Source of the DNA: an uncultured Alphaproteobacteria bacterium
Lineage (GTDB): Bacteria > Pseudomonadota > Alphaproteobacteria > Rhizobiales > Beijerinckiaceae
Reading direction: 5' to 3'
DNA length: 12,323 bases
Assembly: GCA_937903315.1 (NCBI GenBank)
Contig: CALCZO010000183.1
Span: forward strand, 1-12,323
Under the pieces are notes generated by a model. It saw nothing but the letters and a program-made list of their open reading frames with translations. It ran no database searches and was not told the origin of the DNA. Shown here piece by piece: positions 6,880 to 12,323 of this stretch. Numbering within the stretch: position 1 is the first letter of the stretch; every line of letters begins with the position of its first letter. The translations under genes were made by a program, and so were the position numbers.

Positions 6880-6912
6880 ATTTTCTTATTGTTTTTCAAT
6901 TCTTTACGGCAA
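6880..6912. other. AT-rich stretch, possible DNA-unwinding element with an IHF-like site
   Basis: The stretch 6880-6909 is dominated by T and A in a GC-rich genome. Within it, TTTCAATTCTTTA (6894-6906) matches the IHF consensus WATCAANNNNTTR at all but the second position. AT-rich unwinding elements flanked by IHF and DnaA sites are normal for origins. The nearest DnaA box is about 265 bp away, so the link is loose. Confidence 0.35.
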
Positions 6913-6918
6913 AAGACC

Positions 6919-6973
6919 GATTCTGGCACCGTCTCCGCGACAGGGCCGGTTGGCGAAGCGAAAAAAATGACTC
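6919..6973. promoter_or_regulatory. two GANTC (CcrM-type) methylation sites ahead of dnaA
   Basis: GATTC (6919-6923) and GACTC (6969-6973) are 50 bp apart in the AT-rich part of the rpsT-dnaA gap. GANTC is the target of the cell-cycle methyltransferase CcrM in alphaproteobacteria, and its methylation state affects dnaA transcription in Caulobacter. Two sites in this length is not far above chance, so a role is inferred. Confidence 0.4.
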
Positions 6974-6995
6974 GCACCGTTTCGGTCCTGAAACA

Positions 6996-7010
6996 TTAAT
7001 TTTCGGTTAA
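6996..7010. promoter_or_regulatory. perfect CtrA binding site (TTAA-N7-TTAA)
   Basis: TTAATTTTCGGTTAA matches the CtrA consensus exactly: two TTAA half-sites separated by seven bases. CtrA is the alphaproteobacterial response regulator that silences the Caulobacter origin and controls cell-cycle promoters. TTAA is rare in DNA this GC-rich, so the correct spacing is meaningful. It lies 530 bp upstream of dnaA. Confidence 0.7.
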
Positions 7011-7080
7011 GCAGGCACCCGCGAAAGCGCTGCACCGTCAAGCCCTTGGCAGCAGTCGATGGCGATGCGCCGTTGGCCCG

Positions 7081-7088
7081 TTAACCAT
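7081..7088 (+). promoter_or_regulatory. TTAACCAT element, possible second CtrA site
   Basis: TTAACCAT is, as I recall, the form of the CtrA half-site seen in rhizobial promoters. It lies 71 bp after the perfect CtrA box and reads toward dnaA. As an isolated half-site it is weaker evidence. Confidence 0.35.
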
Positions 7089-7169
7089 GGGGGTGAAAGC
7101 GACAACGGCGAAGGCGGCGGAAAGCGGTTGCGCTGGCCTGTTGAGGCGGCTAACACTCACAACATCGGT

Positions 7170-7178
7170 TGTGGATAA
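7170..7178 (-). promoter_or_regulatory. perfect DnaA box (TTATCCACA)
   Basis: TGTGGATAA on the + strand is the exact reverse complement of the consensus TTATCCACA. It lies 361 bp upstream of dnaA. It may serve dnaA autoregulation or origin function. Confidence 0.75.
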
Positions 7179-7257
7179 ATTCTCGACCGGACAGGATAAA
7201 CGCTCGTGACGGCGCTCGGGGGCAATGCCTGCAATGTAATTTTTCTGCCAGGGATAG

Positions 7258-7286
7258 TGTAAGTCGAGCGGGAAGCTCGATTTACA
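7258..7286 (+). repeat. long hairpin in the dnaA leader region
   Basis: TGTAAGTCGAGC (7258-7269) pairs with GCTCGATTTACA (7275-7286) across the 5-nt loop GGGAA. The stem has 11 Watson-Crick pairs and one G-T position (7263/7281). That position is a G-U wobble in + strand RNA but a C-A mismatch in minus-strand RNA, so an RNA structure, if made, would be on the dnaA-sense strand. No T-run follows, so it is not an intrinsic terminator. It could equally be a large operator palindrome. Confidence 0.6.
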
Positions 7287-7316
7287 GTCTGTATGGTGAA
7301 TTTTTACAGCATGCGT

Positions 7317-7325
7317 TGTGGAAGA
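7317..7325 (-). promoter_or_regulatory. weak DnaA box
   Basis: TGTGGAAGA on the + strand reads TCTTCCACA on the other strand, two mismatches from TTATCCACA. It is 147 bp from the perfect box and has the same orientation. It would be a low-affinity site if it is one. Confidence 0.3.
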
Positions 7326-7539
7326 TGCGATTTTCGAAAGCGAGCCACAACAACAAGACTTGGACAAGGGCACGAGAGCGATGAAACATTATTCTATGTT
7401 GTTTTGCGGTGCCGTGTGGTGTCGGGTTGGCAGAGCGTATTTCACCTGATCGCCGGACCTGAACACGCCTGTCATTCCCACTCCTGAATTTCGGCCCAAC
7501 CGGTCCCACCTCCGGATGATGCCCTTTTGACCTGATCTT

Positions 7540-9027
7540 ATGATGCTCGCTGCCATGACCAAGCCAGTCCACTCCGACGATCTGTCGTCCAACGATCGCG
7601 CTGCTGCCGACCAGATGCGGTGGGTGCGGGTCCGCACGCGGCTCAAGGCGGAACTGGGCGAGGACATCTATGCAAGCTGGTTTGCCCGGCTTGACCTTGT
7701 CGCGATCGTCGATGGCGCAGCCCACCTTTCGGTGCCGACCCGGTTTCTGCGGAGCTGGCTGCAGGGCCATTACATTGACCGGATCGAGGCCATCTTCGCG
7801 GAAGAACACGCGGACGTGCAGCGGGTGGTCATCACCGTCCGCGAAGCCGGCCAGCGCCCGACCATCGGCCGGCCCGCCGCGCCGGCCCAGGGACCACGCG
7901 AGGCCGCCGTTGCGCCGTCGCATGAAGCCGCCGCGCCCGTCGCAATGCTTCCCGTGGCGGCGCTGCGCGGGGCTCCCGACCATCTGGAAAGCTCGCCGCT
8001 CGACAAGCGCCTCGTTTTCTCGACCTTCCATGTCGGGCGCTCCAACATTCTGGCTCATTCGGCGGCGATGCAGGTGGTCCAGGCCGCCCCTGCCGATCTG
8101 CCGATCTACAACCCGCTGTATGTCCATTCCTCCGTCGGGCTGGGCAAGACGCATCTGTTGCAGGCCGTGGCGCAGGCCACCGCTGCATCGGGGCGTCAGG
8201 TGATCTATCTGACGGCCGAGAAGTTCATGTACGGCTTTGTCGCCGCCCTGCGGTCGCAAACGGCTCTTGCCTTCAAGGAGACTCTGCGGGCAATCGACCT
8301 TCTGGTCATCGACGACGTGCAGTTCCTCAACGGCAAGCAGACGCAACAGGAATTCTGCCACACGATCAACGCATTGATCGATGCCGGCAAGCAGGTGATC
8401 GTCGCCGCTGACCGCAGCCCTGTCGATCTTGAGACGCTCGATGAACGGATCCAGTCACGGCTGGCCGGCGGGCTGGTGGTCGAGATCGGGGCGCTCGACG
8501 AGGCGCTGCGCCTCAAGGTGCTCGACGCGCGCATCCAGTCGGCGCGGAGCCGGCTGCCGGGCTTTTCGATCGCGCCGGAGGTGGTCGCCCATGTCGCCCG
8601 TCTGGTGACAGCCAACGGTCGCGATCTCGAAGGCGCCGTCAACCGCCTGCTGGCCCATGCGACGCTGTCGGGCGGGCCGCTCGACCTTGAAGGCGCGGAG
8701 GTGGCGATCCGCGATCTGATCCGCACGCATGAGCCCAAGAAGGTCAAGATCGAGGATATCCAGCGGCTGGTGGCCAATCACTACAACGTCAGCCGCGCCG
8801 ACATCCTGTCCTCGCGCCGCACCGCAACGGTCGTGCGCCCGCGCCAGATCGCGATGTACCTGTCGAAAATGCTGACGCTGCGCTCGCTGCCGGAGATCGG
8901 CCGGCGGTTCGGGGGACGCGACCATACGACCGTGCTCCATGCGGTGCGCAAGATCGACGGGCTGGTCTCGCGCGATACCTCGCTGGCCGGCGAGATCGAC
9001 CATCTCAAGCGGATGCTGCAGGAATAG
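7540..9027 (+). CDS. dnaA: chromosomal replication initiator protein DnaA
   Basis: 495 residues with the four DnaA domains. Domain I is at about 25-100 (WVRVRTRLKAELGEDIYASWF). A short Ala/Pro-rich domain II covers about 103-140. The AAA+ domain III has Walker A SVGLGKTHLL (198-207), Walker B LLVIDDVQFL (254-263), sensor 1 VIVAADRSP (286-294), box VII ERIQSRLAGGLVVEI (302-316) and sensor 2 RDLEGAVNRL (361-370). Domain IV ends in the DNA-binding signature GRDHTTVLHAV (459-469). ATP-DnaA binds TTATCCACA boxes and opens the origin. The leading position of the P-loop, usually Gly in E. coli-type proteins, is Ser here, which I believe is normal for alphaproteobacteria. In-frame ATGs at 7540, 7543 and 7555 are all possible starts; no strong ribosome-binding site decides, and an in-frame stop at 7528 rules out a longer form. 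It leads dnaN and recF on the same strand. Confidence 0.98.
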   Translation: MMLAAMTKPVHSDDLSSNDRAAADQMRWVRVRTRLKAELGEDIYASWFARLDLVAIVDGAAHLSVPTRFLRSWLQGHYIDRIEAIFAEEHADVQRVVITVREAGQRPTIGRPAAPAQGPREAAVAPSHEAAAPVAMLPVAALRGAPDHLESSPLDKRLVFSTFHVGRSNILAHSAAMQVVQAAPADLPIYNPLYVHSSVGLGKTHLLQAVAQATAASGRQVIYLTAEKFMYGFVAALRSQTALAFKETLRAIDLLVIDDVQFLNGKQTQQEFCHTINALIDAGKQVIVAADRSPVDLETLDERIQSRLAGGLVVEIGALDEALRLKVLDARIQSARSRLPGFSIAPEVVAHVARLVTANGRDLEGAVNRLLAHATLSGGPLDLEGAEVAIRDLIRTHEPKKVKIEDIQRLVANHYNVSRADILSSRRTATVVRPRQIAMYLSKMLTLRSLPEIGRRFGGRDHTTVLHAVRKIDGLVSRDTSLAGEIDHLKRMLQE

Positions 9028-9152
9028 CCGGATTTTGGCGCGCGGCTGTGAAATCCGTCGCGATCGGCGCCGTTGCCGCTTGCAACATCGGCCAAGAGCG
9101 TCCATCGTTCTGCCCCCGGTGAGACGCTGAGCGGATTTGGGAACGGACGGGT
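9028..9152 (+). other. dnaA-dnaN gap with a small inverted repeat
   Basis: 125 bp without a gene. CGGATTT (9029-9035) and AAATCCG (9051-9057) form a 7-bp inverted repeat with a 15-nt loop right after the dnaA stop. No T-run follows. I saw no convincing promoter, but the gap is large enough for dnaN to have its own. Confidence 0.4.
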
Positions 9153-10271
9153 ATGAAGGTTACGATCGAACAGGCGGCGCTGTTGAAGGCGCTGGGGCAT
9201 GTCCACCGGGTTGTCGAACGGCGCAACACCATTCCGATCCTGTCGAATGTGCTGATCCGCGCCGAGCAGCAGACCTTGTGGCTGAAAGCGACCGACCTCG
9301 ACATCGAGGTGACCGAGGTGATGACGGCTGATGTCGGCACTGCGGGGACGACGAGCGTTCCGGCCCATGTGCTGCATGATATCGTCCGCAAGCTGCCCGA
9401 TGGCGCCCAGGTCTCGCTGGAGCAGAGCGGCGACGGCGGCCAGCTTCTGTTGCGCTCGGGCCGCTCGCGCTTCACGCTGCAATCGTTGCCGGCCAGCGAT
9501 TTTCCCGATCTTGCCGCCGGCACGCTGTCGCATCTGTTCAGCGTCAGCGCGCAGGAGTTGCGCCGGCTGGTCGAGAAGACGCAGTTCGCCGTGTCGACCG
9601 AGGAAACCCGTTACTATCTCAACGGGATCTATCTGCACACCGTGCAGGGGGAGGCCGGTGCCCTGCTCCGGGCCGTTGCGACCGATGGTCACCGGCTGGC
9701 GCAGGCCGACACGCCGGCGCCTGAGGGCGCTGCCGGCATGCCGGGCGTGATCGTGCCCAAGAAGACGGTCGGCGAGATCCAGAAGCTGCTGGCCGAAGCC
9801 GCCGGCGAGGTTCAGGTGGAACTGTCGACCGCCAAAATCCGCTTCTCGCTCGGTTCGGTTGTTCTGACATCGAAGCTGATCGACGGCACATTCCCCGATT
9901 ATGCGCGGGTGATCCCGACCCGCAACGACAAGCGGCTGACGGTCGAACTGGCGGAGTTCGCGCGCTCGGTCGACCGGGTCTCGACCATCTCGTCCGAGCG
10001 TGGACGGGCGGTCAAACTGGCGCTCGGCGATGGCCGGCTGACCCTGTCGGTCAACAACCCCGATGCCGGGCAGGCGACCGAGGAACTGACCGTCGACTAC
10101 GAGGACACGCCGCTCGAGATCGGCTTCAACGCCCGCTACCTGCTCGACATCACCCAGCAGCTTGAGGGCGATACCGCGCTGTTCAAGCTGGCCGAGGCCG
10201 GATCGCCGACGCTGATCCAGGACCGCGAGGGTGCCGCCAACCTTTATGTGCTGATGCCGATGCGGGTCTGA
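9153..10271 (+). CDS. dnaN: DNA polymerase III beta subunit (sliding clamp)
   Basis: 372 residues, the standard clamp length. Three clamp domains are expected at about 1-118, 129-245 and 247-372. Recognisable segments are MKVTIEQAALLKALGHVHRVVERRNTIPILSNV at the start (quoted in parts: MKVTIEQAALLKAL, VVERRNTIPILSNV), RAVATDGHRLA near 178-188, IDGTFPDYARVIP near 244-256, and the C-terminal YVLMPMRV. The C-terminal residues form part of the pocket that binds polymerase and clamp-loader peptides. The dimeric ring tethers Pol III to DNA. GGACGGG precedes the ATG. It lies between dnaA (125-nt gap) and recF (49-nt gap) on the same strand. Confidence 0.98.
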   Translation: MKVTIEQAALLKALGHVHRVVERRNTIPILSNVLIRAEQQTLWLKATDLDIEVTEVMTADVGTAGTTSVPAHVLHDIVRKLPDGAQVSLEQSGDGGQLLLRSGRSRFTLQSLPASDFPDLAAGTLSHLFSVSAQELRRLVEKTQFAVSTEETRYYLNGIYLHTVQGEAGALLRAVATDGHRLAQADTPAPEGAAGMPGVIVPKKTVGEIQKLLAEAAGEVQVELSTAKIRFSLGSVVLTSKLIDGTFPDYARVIPTRNDKRLTVELAEFARSVDRVSTISSERGRAVKLALGDGRLTLSVNNPDAGQATEELTVDYEDTPLEIGFNARYLLDITQQLEGDTALFKLAEAGSPTLIQDREGAANLYVLMPMRV

Positions 10272-10320
10272 CCGGCAGAACATCGGCGCGCGCCGTATCC
10301 CGCGAGGGGCATCCAACGCC

Positions 10321-11457
10321 ATGGCCGTCTCGTGCCGGATCGACCGGGTTCAGGTGAGCGATTTCCGCAGCTATCGCCATGCGGATTTTATCCCCGGCAG
10401 CATGCTGGTGGCGCTGGTCGGCGACAACGGCGCGGGCAAGACCAACCTTCTTGAAGCGATCTCCCTGCTCTCGCCAGGGCGCGGACTGCGGCGGGCGGAG
10501 CTTGGCGACATGGTGCGCAAGGACGCCAGCGGCGGCTTTGCGGTCGCCTGCGCGGTGACCGGCGCGCTCGGGTCCGCACAGCTTGGCACAGGAACGGTCC
10601 CGGGCGAGACCGGGCGCAAGGCCCGCATCGACCGGGTTCCGGTCGCCTCCGCCACCGCTTTCGGCGATCATCTGCGGCTGATCTGGCTGACGCCGGATCA
10701 GGATGGCCTGTTCCGTGCCAGCGCCGGCGAGCGGCGGCGGTTTCTCGACCGGATGGTGCTGGCGGTCGATCCCGGCCACGGCGGCCGCGTCAGCATGCTC
10801 GAACGCGCGCTGCGCAACCGCAACCGGCTGCTTGAGGACTCCGGTTCGGACCCGCGCTGGCTCGACGCGGCCGAATGGGAGGTTGCCGACATCGCCGTGG
10901 CCGTGGCGGCGGCGCGGCGCGAAACCGTGCAGCGGCTGAGCCATCTGATCGAATCGGGCCATACTGAAACCTCGCCGTTTCCGTGGGCGGCGGTGCGGCT
11001 TGCCGGAACGATCGAGGACCGGCTGGCCGATGAGCCGGCGGCCGCTGTCGAGGACTGGTATCGCGCCGCACTCGCCAGCGCCCGCGGCCGCGACCGGGCC
11101 GCCGGGCGGACCCTGACCGGCCCGCAGGCCAGCGACCTTCTGGTTGAGCACGGCCCCAAGGGCATGCCGGCCCATCTGAGTTCAACCGGCGAGCAGAAGG
11201 CGCTGCTGATCGGACTGGTGCTGGCGCAGGCCCATCTCGTCGCCGCGATGACCGGCATGGCACCGGTGGTCCTGCTCGACGAGGTGGCGGCCCATCTTGA
11301 TCCCGGCCGGCGGCAGGCGCTGTTCGATATCCTGATGGAGCTTGGCGGGCAGGTCTGGCTGACCGGCGCCGACCCGGCATTCCTGGCGGCGCTCCCCGGC
11401 GAGGCAGCCCGCTTTGTCGTGACTTCGGGGATGATTGCGCCTATATCCGAGGCATGA
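10321..11457 (+). CDS. recF: DNA replication/repair protein RecF
   Basis: 378 residues, typical for RecF, an SMC-like ABC ATPase that with RecO and RecR loads RecA at single-strand gaps. Visible motifs are an N-terminal VSDFRSY (12-18), Walker A VGDNGAGKTNLLEAI (33-47), LTPDQDGLFRASAGERRRFLD (123-143, in parts LTPDQDGLF and AGERRRFLDRM), ABC signature LSSTGEQKALL (286-296), and Walker B VVLLDEVAAHLD (316-327) with Asp320 and Glu321. GAGGGG lies upstream of the ATG. The stop overlaps the start of the LysE-type gene by ATGA, suggesting translational coupling. Confidence 0.97.
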   Translation: MAVSCRIDRVQVSDFRSYRHADFIPGSMLVALVGDNGAGKTNLLEAISLLSPGRGLRRAELGDMVRKDASGGFAVACAVTGALGSAQLGTGTVPGETGRKARIDRVPVASATAFGDHLRLIWLTPDQDGLFRASAGERRRFLDRMVLAVDPGHGGRVSMLERALRNRNRLLEDSGSDPRWLDAAEWEVADIAVAVAAARRETVQRLSHLIESGHTETSPFPWAAVRLAGTIEDRLADEPAAAVEDWYRAALASARGRDRAAGRTLTGPQASDLLVEHGPKGMPAHLSSTGEQKALLIGLVLAQAHLVAAMTGMAPVVLLDEVAAHLDPGRRQALFDILMELGGQVWLTGADPAFLAALPGEAARFVVTSGMIAPISEA

Positions 11458-12068
11458 CACTCGCCGGCCTCATGCTCTACATTTCCGTTTATGCTGTTGC
11501 CGTGGCCACGCCCGGCCCGGGGATCGCGCTGGTCGTTGCCCGGTCGATGGGCAAGGGGCTCGACCGGGTCGGCTGGTTTGCCACCGGCTTTGCGCTCGGC
11601 GACAACGTGCTGTTCGCGCTGGCGGCTTCCGGTCTTGCCATCATCGCCCAGACCTTCGAGGGCGTGTTCTGGGTCGTCCGGATGCTCGGCGTCGCCTATC
11701 TCCTGTACCTTGCCTTCAAGATCTGGCGTGCGCCGGTCACCGCGCTTGACCTCAACGAGACGACGGTTCGCGAGACGCGGATGCAGGCAATGATGTCGAG
11801 CTTCCTTCTGACCATCGGCAACCCCAAACCGATCATGTTCTTCCTCGCGATCATGCCGCTGGTGATCGATGTGCAGTCACTGACGCTCGGAACATTCGCG
11901 CTGCTGGCCATGGTCAACATCCTTGTCATCGTCCCGGTCATGCTGGCCTATGCGCTGCTCGCCGACCGGGCCCGGCGGCTGTTCCGCTCGCCGCGCGCGC
12001 TGGGTGCCATCAACCGGACAACTGCCGCGATGATGGCAGGGACCGCCGTGGTGATGGCGAGCCGCTGA
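11454..12068 (+). CDS. LysE/RhtB family amino-acid exporter
   Basis: 204 residues, the usual size for this family of inner-membrane exporters of amino acids and derivatives. About six hydrophobic segments can be drawn (roughly 4-27, 40-66, 70-90, 112-137, 146-170 and 187-202). The family landmarks are VATPGPGIALVVARSMGKG (17-35), with the ATPGPG motif at 18-23, and GNPKPIMFFLAIMP at 122-135. The substrate is not predictable. The ATG lies inside the recF stop (ATGA, 11454-11457), so translation probably depends on recF. It sits between recF and gyrB, which are often neighbours, and has no obvious link to replication. The base composition looks like its neighbours, so no recent transfer is evident. 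Confidence 0.9.
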   Translation: MTLAGLMLYISVYAVAVATPGPGIALVVARSMGKGLDRVGWFATGFALGDNVLFALAASGLAIIAQTFEGVFWVVRMLGVAYLLYLAFKIWRAPVTALDLNETTVRETRMQAMMSSFLLTIGNPKPIMFFLAIMPLVIDVQSLTLGTFALLAMVNILVIVPVMLAYALLADRARRLFRSPRALGAINRTTAAMMAGTAVVMASR

Positions 12069-12102
12069 TCATCGCGCAAAACCCGCCGGACGGATGGCGC
12101 CG

Positions 12103-12116
12103 GGCATGAAAATGCC
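12103..12116. repeat. small palindrome at the gyrB -35 region
   Basis: GGCAT (12103-12107) and ATGCC (12112-12116) flank GAAA. It overlaps the likely -35 of gyrB. It could be an operator or chance; a 5-bp arm is short. Confidence 0.3.
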
Positions 12117-12134
12117 GCGACAACCGGCTATAAT
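12106..12134 (+). promoter_or_regulatory. gyrB promoter
   Basis: A perfect -10 TATAAT (12129-12134) lies 17 bp after ATGAAA (12106-12111), which matches TTGACA at four of six positions. Transcription should start near 12140, giving a leader of about 26-35 nt. Exact TATAAT is uncommon in GC-rich alphaproteobacteria, so gyrB is likely strongly transcribed on its own rather than only from the dnaA or recF side. Confidence 0.65.
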
Positions 12135-12165
12135 CTTTTCCGAATCAACGCCTTTTTTTCGAAAG

Positions 12166-12323
12166 ATGTCCAGCATGGCCGATGCGGCACGCACACTGGA
12201 AGACGAGATTGCCTATGGCGCGGACTCGATCAAGGTTCTCAAGGGACTGGATGCGGTCCGCAAGCGTCCGGGCATGTATATCGGCGATACCGACGACGGC
12301 TCGGGCCTGCATCACATGGTCTA
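12166..12323 (+). CDS. gyrB: DNA gyrase subunit B, N-terminal part (cut by window end)
   Basis: The first 52 codons are present. The segment YGADSIKVLKGLDAVRKRPG, followed by MYIGDTDDGSGLHHMV, is the highly conserved opening of the GyrB GHKL ATPase domain; the ATP-binding residues lie beyond the window. GyrB supplies ATP hydrolysis for negative supercoiling by the A2B2 gyrase. Two in-frame starts exist: ATG 12166 and ATG 12175. GAAAG at 12161-12165 is 9 nt before 12175 but directly abuts 12166, so the second start may be the real one. The frame is open to the window edge. Confidence 0.95.
   Translation, partial: MSSMADAARTLEDEIAYGADSIKVLKGLDAVRKRPGMYIGDTDDGSGLHHMV

Larger units (their letters stand above)
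6777..7539 (+). promoter_or_regulatory. gene-free dnaA control region, possible chromosomal origin (oriC)
   Basis: About 760 bp between the rpsT terminator and dnaA, with no credible gene on either strand. Short frames here lack ribosome-binding sites and family resemblance. The base composition is clearly more AT-rich than the flanking genes, especially 6876-6915 (run of T and A) and 6960-7010. Listed separately below are a CtrA box, a TTAACCAT element, one perfect and one weak DnaA box, two GANTC sites, a 12-bp-stem hairpin and a set of TGTAA/TTACA elements. Only one perfect DnaA box was found, fewer than most origins have. In several alphaproteobacteria the origin is near hemE rather than dnaA, so this may be only the dnaA promoter and leader region. 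Confidence 0.6.

Noticed and set aside
6772..6999. 75-codon frame between rpsT and dnaA
   Set aside because: It begins at a non-ATG codon inside the rpsT terminator T-run, has no ribosome-binding site and crosses the CtrA box. It is not a credible gene.
6777..7539. CRISPR array, tRNA or insertion sequence in the rpsT-dnaA gap
   Set aside because: No regularly spaced long repeats, no tRNA cloverleaf and no terminal inverted repeats or transposase fragments were seen. The short TGTAA elements are too small to be CRISPR repeats.
7735..8160. Ser instead of the first Gly in the DnaA P-loop (SSVGLGKT)
   Set aside because: The GxGKT core is intact, and I recall similar variants in other alphaproteobacterial DnaA proteins, so it is not evidence of a defective initiator.
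7282..8361. 359-codon minus-strand frame covering the dnaA leader and the dnaA 5' part
   Set aside because: Most of it is antisense to dnaA and the remainder has no motif. Treated as a shadow frame.
8781..10322. 513-codon open frame antisense to dnaN and the end of dnaA
   Set aside because: It lies opposite two certain essential genes, has no family resemblance and is Arg/Gln rich, as expected from reading GC-rich coding DNA backwards.

Overview
This is a GC-rich alphaproteobacterial chromosome segment, most likely from the Hyphomicrobiales (Rhizobiales). It carries the DNA-replication cluster rpsT - dnaA - dnaN - recF - (LysE-type exporter) - gyrB, all on the + strand. The region ahead of dnaA has a perfect CtrA-type box, a perfect DnaA box and two GANTC (CcrM-type) sites, which is the alphaproteobacterial cell-cycle vocabulary. 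No tools were used. Identifications rest on recalled family motifs and on reading both strands.

Region 1 (1-864): the last 26 codons of an unidentified + strand gene, then a TetR-family repressor whose ribosome-binding region contains a run of nine G.

Region 2 (882-4484, minus strand): a compact three-gene operon. Its order is D-2-hydroxyacid dehydrogenase, a fused large+medium subunit of coenzyme-B12-dependent diol/glycerol dehydratase, and the small subunit of that dehydratase. The junctions are an 8-nt gap and an 8-nt overlap. All seven active-site residues checked in the large-subunit part are present. The N-terminal extensions that route classical diol dehydratase into microcompartments are missing from the medium and small subunits, and no reactivase or shell gene is in the window. 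A perfect 15-bp palindrome of GntR/FadR type (ACTTGTCTGACAAGT) lies over the presumed promoter, between this operon and the divergent enoyl-CoA hydratase gene.

Region 3 (4638-6294, + strand): an enoyl-CoA hydratase (crotonase) followed by a TauE/SafE (TSUP) anion exporter. An enoyl-CoA hydratase next to rpsT-dnaA is, from memory, normal in rhizobia. The exporter and the dehydratase operon look like additions to that core.

Region 4 (6295-7539): rpsT with a clear Rho-independent terminator, then about 760 bp without a gene. That stretch has AT-rich segments, the CtrA and DnaA boxes, a 12-bp-stem hairpin and a phased set of TGTAA/TTACA elements. It is the dnaA control region and possibly the chromosomal origin.

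Region 5 (7540-12323): dnaA (initiator), dnaN (sliding clamp), recF (gap repair), a LysE/RhtB exporter overlapping the recF stop by ATGA, and the start of gyrB behind a promoter with a perfect TATAAT.

The best candidates for something undescribed are the compartment-free fused dehydratase operon with its unusual dehydrogenase partner and operator, and the structured dnaA leader.
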